Positions 1 to 6,574 of a stretch of 14,643 nucleotides of DNA are shown piece after piece. A program made the translations under genes and the position numbers. Location: assembly GCA_003557085.1 (NCBI GenBank), contig PWPR01000145.1, forward strand, positions 1-14,643. The letters run 5' to 3'. The DNA comes from Clostridia bacterium (lineage in GTDB: Bacteria > Bacillota > UBA994 > PWPR01). How positions within the stretch are numbered: the stretch's first letter is position 1; each line of letters starts with the position of its first letter. The notes below the pieces were generated by a model. The model was not told the origin of the DNA, ran no database searches, and worked only from the letters and a program-made list of their open reading frames with translations.

Positions 1-47
1 AAATATATAGATATAATTGTATATGTCTTTGAAATGCAATTTAATAT

Positions 48-66
48 TGTATAAAAATTTTATACA
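48..66. promoter_or_regulatory. Operator-like perfect palindrome upstream of rubredoxin
   Basis: A 19-base inverted repeat has 9-base arms TGTATAAAA and TTTTATACA around a single central A. It sits 42 bases before the rubredoxin start, where a promoter is expected. A TTGAAA at 29-34 and the TATAAA inside the palindrome (50-55) would make a promoter with a short 15-base spacer. A second -10-like TATAAT lies at 80-85. The one-base centre is reminiscent of Fur/PerR-family sites, but the arms match the PerR consensus poorly. Binding by a redox or peroxide regulator is inference only. Confidence 0.4.
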
Positions 67-107
67 GATAATAGAGCTGTATAATAAAATTATAGGAGGT
101 ATAGTTT

Positions 108-260
108 ATGGATAAATATGTTTGCACTGTATGTGGTTATGTATACGACCCAGAAGTTGGATCAGATGATATTGAGCCAGGAACAAGTTTTGAAGATCTT
201 CCTGAAGAATGGGTCTGCCCACTTTGTGGAGTTGGAAAGGATATGTTTGAAAAAGAATAA
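108..260 (+). CDS. Rubredoxin
   Basis: This 50-residue protein is a small cytoplasmic one-electron carrier that binds a single iron through four cysteines. In anaerobes it usually donates electrons to rubrerythrin, superoxide reductase or flavodiiron proteins. The two metal-binding knuckles are visible as CTVCGY (residues 6-11) and CPLCG (37-41), with the family's aromatic and acidic residues between them. The length is normal for a stand-alone rubredoxin. The ATG is set by a strong AGGAGGT at 94-100, seven bases upstream. It appears to be a single-gene unit: a palindrome lies in front and a hairpin terminator directly behind. No partner oxidase or reductase is nearby, so the exact electron acceptor cannot be told. 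Confidence 0.97.
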   Translation: MDKYVCTVCGYVYDPEVGSDDIEPGTSFEDLPEEWVCPLCGVGKDMFEKE

Positions 261-283
261 GGTCGGTTAACCGGCCTTTCTTT
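261..283 (+). terminator. Rho-independent terminator of rubredoxin
   Basis: A GC-rich hairpin, GGTCGG-TTAA-CCGGCC at 261-276, begins right after the stop codon and is followed by a T-rich run. It should end most rubredoxin transcripts before the next gene. No clear promoter is seen between it and 312, so some read-through may serve the next gene. Confidence 0.8.
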
Positions 284-311
284 ATATTTAATTGTTTTGA
301 AGGGGTTTAAT

Positions 312-1838
312 ATGAAAGAAGTTCTTAATAGAATTAAACGAGGAGAACTACAGCTTTACATCACAATCTTAGATAAGTATTTAGGTGTTGTTTATAACTC
401 AGCGTTAATGGATTTTGATGAAGAAGAATCTATTGAGATAACAAAAGATGTATTTCTAAAACTATATAGCAAAATAACTAACTATGTATCTTTCTTTGAT
501 GCAAATACATACTTATTAAAAAATATAAAAAGAATAGCTAAGAAAAAAGGTATTAGTTTAAATGAAAAATATATTGAAAGTAATGAAGTTCCTCAGCAAT
601 TATTGAGAGGCATCTTAATTAAGGTTTCACAAGTTAACAGAAAAAATAGGAGAAAAAGCTTTATGCTTTTAGTTCCTTTAACTGTTATAGTAGTTGCAAT
701 TTCAATAACATTTGTTTCACGAGTAAGTTCATCTAATAATACTCATCCTAAAGGCACTATAATAGGAATCAATGATAATGTAAACTTAATCTATGAAGAG
801 AAGTTTGACACGACTGAATATAGTCTTTCAAGCATAGATGTAATTGGAAATAATCATGTCTTATTAAGATTTTTGTCTGGAGATGGTAGTAGCAAAAATG
901 AGGTTTATGCAGGAAGTGAAGTTGTCAGTTCTTTTAACTTAGTAGAAGATCAGAAGTTCTTGTATGGCAACTCTAATAATGAGCTCATATTTTATAAACA
1001 AGGATCGCTGAAAAAGTACTCATATTCAGGCGAGATCTTAGAAAGAGAAGATATAGCAGCTTCTTTTAAACAGACAACAGACAATAAAGCATATGGAATT
1101 ATAAAAAGTGAAGTAAATTATAGTTTATTCTGTCTTGAAGATTTTTTAATAGTAAATAGTTATGATGAGCCTGTATTTGACGTCTCAAACGATGAAACAA
1201 CTATTCTTGAGAGCCATCTCAATAGCCATAATTACTTAAACATTATTAATAATAGAGATGACATAATGGATTATATAGTTGATGGTGATAATTTACTGAT
1301 AATTAACGATATGGGATATTATGAGAAGTATGAAAGTGGAGAGTTAGTTGTAGAGAGGAAGCTACAACATTATAATAATTTAGATCAAAACTTTGAAAAT
1401 GAGTATTATGATGGAATGACAGTTAGACTGTTAGAAACAGATGAGTACTTTATAGTTTCTATACAAAGTGAAGTCGCTAGTACTTTTTATGCAACGAATG
1501 TTAGCAGTAATTTTGAAATGATAGAAAAAGATAATACCACAAGCAAAATTGATTTATTAGATAGTATTAGACAAGGTAAACATGAACCTGCTCCAATACT
1601 TTCAGAAGACAGTAATGCTTTAGTTATTGCTACACAGTTTAAAACTGCTAGGAATGTTTCAAGATTTAATGCAGTTTATAATATCTCAGTATTTCCTATA
1701 CAAGAATATCATTTAATAGGAACAGGGCATTTAGTGTTAATGGAGATTGCTGGTAATAATGGTGATTATTTAGTGTATACCTATGATGACACGAATAACT
1801 TTAGGATTTATCAGGTAAAATTCATTAGTACAGAATAA
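312..1838 (+). CDS. Membrane protein with sigma-region-2-like N-terminus and predicted outside beta-rich domain (paralogue A)
   Basis: Function unknown; 508 residues. Residues 15-55 read like region 2 of an ECF sigma factor: a YxxVVYxxAL helix, then acidic residues, then ITKDVFLKLYSKI. No region 4 follows. Instead there is a basic patch (NRKNRRKS, about 109-116), one hydrophobic segment (about 117-136), and roughly 370 residues rich in short alternating strands, probably outside the cell and possibly a degenerate beta-propeller. The ATG at 312 is preferred to the in-frame TTG at 297 because GAAGGGG lies at 299-305 and because paralogue 4008-5537 begins at the same residue (MKE[VI]L). The two proteins align along their whole length. 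The 16-base gap to the aminotransferase suggests co-transcription. A plausible role is a membrane-tethered sigma-like or anti-sigma-like signalling protein; this is inference. Confidence 0.85.
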   Translation: MKEVLNRIKRGELQLYITILDKYLGVVYNSALMDFDEEESIEITKDVFLKLYSKITNYVSFFDANTYLLKNIKRIAKKKGISLNEKYIESNEVPQQLLRGILIKVSQVNRKNRRKSFMLLVPLTVIVVAISITFVSRVSSSNNTHPKGTIIGINDNVNLIYEEKFDTTEYSLSSIDVIGNNHVLLRFLSGDGSSKNEVYAGSEVVSSFNLVEDQKFLYGNSNNELIFYKQGSLKKYSYSGEILEREDIAASFKQTTDNKAYGIIKSEVNYSLFCLEDFLIVNSYDEPVFDVSNDETTILESHLNSHNYLNIINNRDDIMDYIVDGDNLLIINDMGYYEKYESGELVVERKLQHYNNLDQNFENEYYDGMTVRLLETDEYFIVSIQSEVASTFYATNVSSNFEMIEKDNTTSKIDLLDSIRQGKHEPAPILSEDSNALVIATQFKTARNVSRFNAVYNISVFPIQEYHLIGTGHLVLMEIAGNNGDYLVYTYDDTNNFRIYQVKFISTE

Positions 1839-1854
1839 TAGAGGAGGTTAATTT

Positions 1855-3042
1855 ATGGAAGAAACCAGATTTTCAAGGCGAATGCAAGGTGTAAAAGGTA
1901 ATGCAATAAGAGAGTTATTGAGTGTATCACAGCAGCCGGGAATGATCTCTTTTGCTGGAGGCTTGCCTTCGTCAGAAACATTCGATGTAGAAGTGATTGC
2001 TGAAATAGCAAAAGAAGTTGTATTAGCAGATGGAAAGAAGATTTTACAATATGGATCAACAGAGGGTTATGAGCCTTTAAGAGAAGAGCTAATTAAGTAT
2101 TTAAATAGCCAACAAGATATTAAGGCAACAGAAGACAACCTATTAGTTATTTCTGGTGCTCAACAAGGTATTGATCTTGCTGCCAAGGCTATGTTAGACC
2201 CAGGAGATGTTGTATTAGTAGAAAGCCCTTCTTATCTGGCTGCGTTGCAGATTTTTAAAACATATGAAGCAGAGCTGCATGTAGTATCTTCTGATAAAAA
2301 TGGAATAATTGTAAATGAACTTGAAAAGCTAATTAAAGAGAAGAAGCCGAAAATTGTTTATTCTGTACCTACATTTCAAAATCCAAGTTCTGTAACGATC
2401 CCACTAGAGAGAAGAAAAAAGATATGTAAACTATTAGAAAAGTATGATGTATTACTAATAGAGGACAACCCCTATGGAGAGTTAAGATATAGTGGTGAGG
2501 ATGTTCCTCACATATTTTCTTTAGATAAATCAAATCAAACTCTATATTTGGGTAGTTTCTCAAAGATAATATCGCCAGGGCTTAGAGTAGGCTATGCAGT
2601 AGGGCCAGTTAATCTTATAAATAAGATGAGAATTGGTAAACAGGGAACTGATGTGCAAACAAGCACAATTGCCCAAGCTATTGTATGTGAGTATTTTAAA
2701 AGAGATTTATTAAATCCTCATATTGAAGATGTTAAAAAGCAGTATAAGGAAAAAAGAGATTACTTCCTACTTAAAATGGAAGAGCACTTCCCTGATAAAG
2801 CAAGATGGAACTATCCTGAAGGTGGATTGTTTGTTTGGGTAGTTTTGCCTGAAGAATATGATACACAAGATTTATTTAAAGTTGCAATTAGTGAGAAGGT
2901 CGCTTTTGTTCCAGGAGCTTCTTTCTTTGTAAATGAGCAAAAAAACTGCTTAAGATTGAATTTCTCTAATGCTAGTTTTGAACAGATGGACCAAGGAATT
3001 GAAAGACTAGGCAAAGCATTATGTGAGATGCTAGACTGCTAA
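1855..3042 (+). CDS. PLP-dependent class I/II aminotransferase, LysN/MocR-domain-like
   Basis: This 395-residue fold-type I aminotransferase would move an amino group between an amino acid and a 2-oxo acid in the cytoplasm. The N-terminal ISFAGGLPSSETF (31-43) is typical of the 2-aminoadipate/aromatic aminotransferase branch. Other family marks are SGAQQG (100-105), the cofactor Asp in EDNPYGEL (Asp204), the PLP lysine in SFSKIISPGLRVGY (Lys237), the PEGGLFVW loop (321-328) and the substrate carboxylate Arg in LRLNFSN (Arg367). It has no GntR-type HTH, so it is the stand-alone enzyme and not a MocR regulator. GAGGAGGT at 1841-1848 sets the ATG. It follows the sigma-like membrane gene by 16 bases and ends at a strong hairpin. 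Substrate cannot be read from sequence: 2-aminoadipate, branched-chain or aromatic amino acids are all possible. Confidence 0.93.
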   Translation: MEETRFSRRMQGVKGNAIRELLSVSQQPGMISFAGGLPSSETFDVEVIAEIAKEVVLADGKKILQYGSTEGYEPLREELIKYLNSQQDIKATEDNLLVISGAQQGIDLAAKAMLDPGDVVLVESPSYLAALQIFKTYEAELHVVSSDKNGIIVNELEKLIKEKKPKIVYSVPTFQNPSSVTIPLERRKKICKLLEKYDVLLIEDNPYGELRYSGEDVPHIFSLDKSNQTLYLGSFSKIISPGLRVGYAVGPVNLINKMRIGKQGTDVQTSTIAQAIVCEYFKRDLLNPHIEDVKKQYKEKRDYFLLKMEEHFPDKARWNYPEGGLFVWVVLPEEYDTQDLFKVAISEKVAFVPGASFFVNEQKNCLRLNFSNASFEQMDQGIERLGKALCEMLDC

Positions 3043-3060
3043 ATAGACACATTAGAAATT

Positions 3061-3099
3061 TCTCAAAACAGAATTTTGGTTCTGTTTTGAGATTTTTTT
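3061..3099 (+). terminator. Strong Rho-independent terminator after the aminotransferase
   Basis: A perfect 13-bp stem (TCTCAAAACAGAA at 3061-3073 with its complement at 3080-3092) closes a 6-base loop and is followed by seven T residues. It ends the transcript of the sigma-like membrane gene and the aminotransferase. Confidence 0.92.
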
Positions 3100-3100
3100 C

Positions 3101-3140
3101 TGTTATAGGTTTTATCTGCAGAAAGCCAGATGGTCTTGCT
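3101..3140 (-). repeat. Half copy of a short intergenic repeat
   Basis: This stretch matches the reverse complement of 5680-5716. Shared blocks are GTTATAG, TTTTATC, CA(G)AAA and CCAGAT, in the same order with small gaps; by eye about 30 of 37 aligned bases agree. The other half of the palindrome seen at the 5650-5716 copy is missing, and the tnpB relic begins at the break. It may be a small dispersed repeat cut by the insertion or by a later deletion. Confidence 0.4.
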
Positions 3141-3652
3141 AAAAAAGAAAACGACTCAAACAATTGGTACAAGACTAAAAGCAACTTAGCTAAAACACAC
3201 GAAAATGTAGCTAATATTAGAAAAGATTTTTACATAAACTTTCTGCAAAATTAGTTTGTGAAATCAAATGATAGTAGTAGAGAGTTTAAGAGTAAAAAAA
3301 CAATCTTAAAAACAAAAATCTTACCAAAGATATTTCAGATGCTTCTTGGTCAAAATTTATTAACTACTTAAGATATAAAGCTAACTGGGACGGTAGAGAA
3401 TTAATTAAAATAGATAACTTTTTCCCTTTAAGTCAGCTTTGTAGTAAGAAAACCCACAAGTGAAAGACTTAGGTATCCTCATGTGGGAGTGTCCTAAATG
3501 CAAAGCTCTTCATGATAAAGACATTAATGCTAGTAAAAACATTCTAAAGCAGGGGTTACAGTTAAAGCTAGCTAGTTAAGCTATCTATTGGTACTGTCGG
3601 GCGGACAGGAATGTATGCCTTTGGAGAACTTGTAAGACTTAGATACATCTAG
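3141..3652 (+). pseudogene. tnpB: Decayed tnpB (OrfB) of an IS200/IS605-family element
   Basis: No open frame survives, but joining three frames gives the C-terminal part of TnpB, an RNA-guided nuclease of IS605-family transposons. Readable pieces in order are NNWYKTKSNLAKTHENVANI, a frameshift into HKLSAKLVCEIK, MIVVESLRVK (3268-3297, normally VVEDL, so the RuvC Glu is kept at 3280-3282), SDASWSKFINYLRYKANWDG followed by RELIKIDNFFP, a broken first half of the zinc finger, then WECPKC and HDKDINASKNILKQG, which keeps the last RuvC Asp. The typical tail TVGRTGMYAFGELVRLRYI ends at 3652. The N-terminal half, the left end and any tnpA are absent. There are several frameshifts and one lost CxxC, so it cannot make an active nuclease. 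Confidence 0.85.
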
Positions 3653-3727
3653 TCCTTAAGATTATCTTTATCTATGCTGGGTTTTGTGAATTAGGAATCC
3701 TCGTGGGATTGCCCCGAGGAGCGTCAA
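3560..3727 (+). ncRNA. Omega-RNA-like right end of the IS605-type relic
   Basis: In IS605-family elements the omega (re)RNA overlaps the 3' end of tnpB and the right end, and the base after the right end starts the guide. Here the right end remains: a hairpin (CCTCG at 3699-3703 with CGAGG at 3715-3719, inner GGG/CCC pairs) followed by GCGTCAA (3721-3727). Flanking DNA from 3728 would be the guide. The start given is approximate. Whether any RNA is made is unknown; the protein partner here is dead, so function would need another TnpB elsewhere in the genome. Confidence 0.4.
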
Positions 3728-3874
3728 TTAGTTTAGCCATGAGTGAAGGTTAGAATATTAAGAAAAACTAGCAAAAATTTAAGTAAGTATAGATCTTCTC
3801 AAAGTATTGATTTCCTAACAATGATCAAAGACATAATAAACTTTAGTTTATTCTCTAATACAAGCGACTTTGCA

Positions 3875-3903
3875 TATACATCTAAACAAATTCATGTTAT
3901 AAT
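3875..3903 (+). promoter_or_regulatory. Predicted extended -10 promoter of the second sigma-like membrane gene
   Basis: TATACA at 3875-3880 (4 of 6 to the -35 consensus), a 17-base spacer, then a perfect TATAAT at 3898-3903 with an upstream TGT giving an extended -10. It would give a 5' untranslated leader of roughly 95 bases before the start at 4008. The rest of the gene-free stretch 3728-4007 is AT-rich and shows no other feature. Confidence 0.55.
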
Positions 3904-4007
3904 CTTGTTAAGAAGTACTGTTAATCTAACATAATAATAAAAGTGATAATTTTGATGCTTGCTGGTTTATAGCATGAAAACTTATCTATGTTAATTGGAG
4001 GTTCACA

Positions 4008-5537
4008 ATGAAAGAAATACTTTTACGAGTTAAGAGAGGTCAATCTCAATATTATATTGAAATTGTTAAGCAATATAAAGATATAGTTTATCAATCAGCA
4101 CTGATAAATAACTCAGCTGAGAAAGCTGAGTACATTACTGTGTCAGTTTTCTTGAAGTTATATGACAAAATTAAGAATTACTTCAGTATATTTAATGCCG
4201 AAAAACATATTAATAAAAATATAGAGAAACTTGCCAAAAAGTATGATGTAGAAATAGTTGATACTGCAAGTGAAGAGCAAGCTCCAGATATAGTTTTGAG
4301 AAAAGTCTTAATTGAGTTGTCAACTAAGAGAAAAAGTAGAAGAAAAAGGACATTTGCAATTGCTATACCTGTACTTACAATTGTAATAGCAATTGCAGTT
4401 ACATACGTAGTTCAGGTTAGCTCTACAGTAATATCTTATGAGTATGAAAGCATTCAAGCAGCCAGCTCTGAGATTAATCTAGTGTATCAAAGGGACACTA
4501 GGATGCCGGTTAATCTACCTGGTTTTCCACACAGTAGGGATGTTGAGACAATTTTAGACATTCAAAGCATCAGGAATAATATTGTTTTAGTAAAGTTTAT
4601 TAACGATTACGGCTCAGAGCACTTATTAGATAAACCTAAGTTAATCTACGAAGTTTTTGATGGTAGAAATATGCTTTTTAGATTTTTTAGTGACAAGAAT
4701 TTTTATGTAGTAACAGCTAATGATAATAATACTTTTATAGCTCTGTCAGGGAATGGTTTATATATGTTAGATTTTGAAGGTGAAATTGTAGATTTTCTTA
4801 ATCTTGGTAGTTTCAGAATCTTTTCACCTGACAAAAACTATCTTGTTACTATAAAAGATAATAATTATATAATAATTAACTTAGAAGAATTTATGATTGT
4901 AGAAGAAACCGAAAGCGAGATATATTGTATTAATAATTATGGTGAATATTTATTAAAAGCTGAGATTATAAGCAAATGGCTCATAGATGAAATATTTGAT
5001 AGAGATAGAATGATTAGTTATAGCATTTATGATAATGAGCTTTTTATTATTTATGACGATGGAAGTTTAATATCGTTAGATAAGAATGGTGATACAAAAG
5101 AGTATTCTTTGTCGTATATTAATCAGCACTTTGAAAAACTGGACGCTAGTAATGTTTATAAACATGTAACACAGAATCACATCATAGTTGCTTTTGAATT
5201 TGAGGAAATGAGTGGTTTTGAGCTTCTCTGTAGAAAGACAGGGGATTCTCTGGTAGACCCTAGAGACACATTAGCAACGGGACTTCTTGATCCTAAACCG
5301 ACTTTGTCTACTTGCAAAGACTTTTATATTTTCTCATCACAAATAACACAATTTCGTTTATCAAGAAGACATAACGTTGTTTATGATTTAAGAGCATCAC
5401 CTATAAAATCATATGTTTTACCAAACACCTATCATATTGATGAAATAGTATCAGGACATGAAGAAGAAATAATGCATATTTATACTCGATCACGATTTGG
5501 CCAATTTATTATCTATGAGTTTTTATTAGAGGATTAA
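4008..5537 (+). CDS. Membrane protein with sigma-region-2-like N-terminus and predicted outside beta-rich domain (paralogue B)
   Basis: Function unknown; 509 residues. It has the same plan as the protein at 312-1838. A sigma-region-2-like helical part spans about 15-77 (YKDIVYQSALIN, then YITVSVFLKLYDKIKNYFS). A basic patch (KRKSRRKR, 107-114) and one hydrophobic segment (about 116-136) follow, then an outside domain of about 370 residues with repeated short strand patterns such as NELFIIYDDGSLISLDKNGD. The first 80 residues align with paralogue A without gaps, and the last part aligns too (RRHNVVYDLRASPIKSY against RFNAVYNISVFPIQEY). The middle is much more diverged, as expected if the two sense different things. 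GGAGG at 3997-4001 sets the ATG. No sigma region 4 and no separate anti-sigma gene is present. Known hybrid sigma/anti-sigma proteins such as Pseudomonas IutY are a loose precedent only. Confidence 0.85.
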   Translation: MKEILLRVKRGQSQYYIEIVKQYKDIVYQSALINNSAEKAEYITVSVFLKLYDKIKNYFSIFNAEKHINKNIEKLAKKYDVEIVDTASEEQAPDIVLRKVLIELSTKRKSRRKRTFAIAIPVLTIVIAIAVTYVVQVSSTVISYEYESIQAASSEINLVYQRDTRMPVNLPGFPHSRDVETILDIQSIRNNIVLVKFINDYGSEHLLDKPKLIYEVFDGRNMLFRFFSDKNFYVVTANDNNTFIALSGNGLYMLDFEGEIVDFLNLGSFRIFSPDKNYLVTIKDNNYIIINLEEFMIVEETESEIYCINNYGEYLLKAEIISKWLIDEIFDRDRMISYSIYDNELFIIYDDGSLISLDKNGDTKEYSLSYINQHFEKLDASNVYKHVTQNHIIVAFEFEEMSGFELLCRKTGDSLVDPRDTLATGLLDPKPTLSTCKDFYIFSSQITQFRLSRRHNVVYDLRASPIKSYVLPNTYHIDEIVSGHEEEIMHIYTRSRFGQFIIYEFLLED

Positions 5538-5558
5538 GATAATAAAAATTAAATAACT

Positions 5559-5586
5559 AATAACTACATTTGAAGATGTAGCTATT
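5559..5586 (+). terminator. Weak hairpin after paralogue B
   Basis: AATAACTACAT and ATGTAGCTATT pair with one mismatch around a 6-base loop, 22 bases after the stop codon. There is no clear T run, so it is a weak or partial terminator at best. Confidence 0.3.
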
Positions 5587-5652
5587 AAATTATAAGCAAT
5601 TTATATCATGATTAATATGACTAAGTATAAGATATTAGTTTAAGTGCTAGTC

Positions 5653-5716
5653 ATAGCTTTTATCGGTATTCATCCAGAAAGCTAACCTATCTGGTTTTGT
5701 CGATAAAATCTATAAC
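5653..5716. repeat. Folded palindromic intergenic element
   Basis: A long imperfect hairpin: ATAG-C-TTTTATCG at 5653-5665 pairs with CGATAAAA-T-CTAT at 5701-5713, and inside it CCAGA (5674-5678) pairs with TCTGG (5690-5694). One half (5680-5716, - strand sense) resembles 3101-3140. It lies between two converging genes. It has no T run and is not needed as a terminator, because a better hairpin follows at 5739-5775. It could be a dispersed repeat or a structured RNA. It matches no riboswitch class I recognise. Confidence 0.45.
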
Positions 5717-5738
5717 TTTAAATATTATTGGGGTTCAT

Positions 5739-5775
5739 AAAAGCTGATTTTTATACAATATAGAAATCAGCTTTT
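5739..5775. terminator. Bidirectional terminator between paralogue B and lgt
   Basis: A perfect 12-bp stem, AAAAGCTGATTT at 5739-5750 with AAATCAGCTTTT at 5764-5775, closes a 13-base loop. The stem ends in T-rich sequence in both directions, so it can end transcripts from the + strand gene and from the - strand ridA/Fe-S/lgt operon. Confidence 0.75.
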
Positions 5776-5820
5776 AATCGCATAAACTTCTGACAATGCC
5801 CTTGATATAAGATTTACTTC

Positions 5821-6558
5821 TTACTCTTCTGATTCTTTTTCTACTTTAAGTTTATTAGCTATGTATATAGAAAATACTATAGTAACAATACTTACTAGTT
5901 GAGCAACCCTCAAGCTACCTAACATTAAACTATCAGTTCGTAAGCCCTCTATCCAAAAACGTCCAATAGAGTATCCGATTCCATATAGAATAATAATCTG
6001 TCCTTTATACTTTCTTTTACTTCTAAGAATATATATAAGGATTGAAGCAAGGATAATGTTCCATATTGACTCATATAAAAATGTTGGATGTCTATATGCT
6101 CCATCCACAAAGATAGCCCATGGTAAGTTAGTTTCATAGCCATAAGCCTCCTGATTAATATAGTTGCCCCATCTCCCAACTGCTTGTGCGATAGCTATTC
6201 CTGGTGCAGCAATATCTGCCCACGAAAGAAAGTCAATTTTCTTAATTTTGGTATAAATGTAGCCTGCTAAAATACCAAAAATCAAGCCACCGTGGATGGC
6301 CAAGCCACCTAACCAAGGTTGAAAAATTTGACCAGGGTTATCTAGATAGTAAGGCAGGTTGAAAGCTACATACCAAAGCCTAGCACCAATTATTCCTATA
6401 GGCAATGCTACCAAAGTAATGTCATAAGCTGTGTCTGGATTAAGTCCTTGACTTTTCGCTTGAGCTCTTGCTAAGACTATTGCAAAAACTATACCTAAAT
6501 TTATTAAGATTGCATACCAGTGAATTGTAAATGGGCCAATTTCAATAGCTACTCCCAT
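5821..6558 (-). CDS. lgt: Prolipoprotein diacylglyceryl transferase
   Basis: Lgt is a polytopic inner-membrane enzyme. It moves a diacylglyceryl group from phosphatidylglycerol to the lipobox cysteine of prolipoproteins, the first step of lipoprotein maturation. The 245-residue protein has about seven hydrophobic segments. It carries the Lgt signature GRWGNYINQEAYG (128-140), AIHGGL with the essential His (His89), HPTFLYES (157-164) and GRFWIEGLR (199-207). The length is close to typical Gram-positive Lgt. The ATG is set by GAGGTG (6564-6569), and the gene starts 16 bases after the Fe-S gene, as the last member of a ridA/Fe-S/lgt operon. The lipoprotein at 10433-12172 is a likely client. Confidence 0.95.
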   Translation of the reverse strand: MGVAIEIGPFTIHWYAILINLGIVFAIVLARAQAKSQGLNPDTAYDITLVALPIGIIGARLWYVAFNLPYYLDNPGQIFQPWLGGLAIHGGLIFGILAGYIYTKIKKIDFLSWADIAAPGIAIAQAVGRWGNYINQEAYGYETNLPWAIFVDGAYRHPTFLYESIWNIILASILIYILRSKRKYKGQIIILYGIGYSIGRFWIEGLRTDSLMLGSLRVAQLVSIVTIVFSIYIANKLKVEKESEE

Positions 6559-6574
6559 TATTACACCTCAATTT

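Noticed and set aside
297..311. TTG start five codons upstream for the first sigma-like membrane gene
   Set aside because: The Shine-Dalgarno-like GAAGGGG lies inside this extension, and the paralogue begins at the residue matching the ATG at 312.
3420..3730. CRISPR-like or tandem repeat array near the IS relic
   Set aside because: The short hairpins are not repeated at regular spacing; they fit an IS605-type right end.
3743..3934. 63-residue open frame after the IS relic
   Set aside because: It has no ribosome binding site and no recognisable protein features, and it overlaps the predicted promoter of the downstream gene.
5653..5716. Known riboswitch such as c-di-GMP or SAM
   Set aside because: The conserved core sequences of those classes are absent, and the element lies between converging genes instead of upstream of one.
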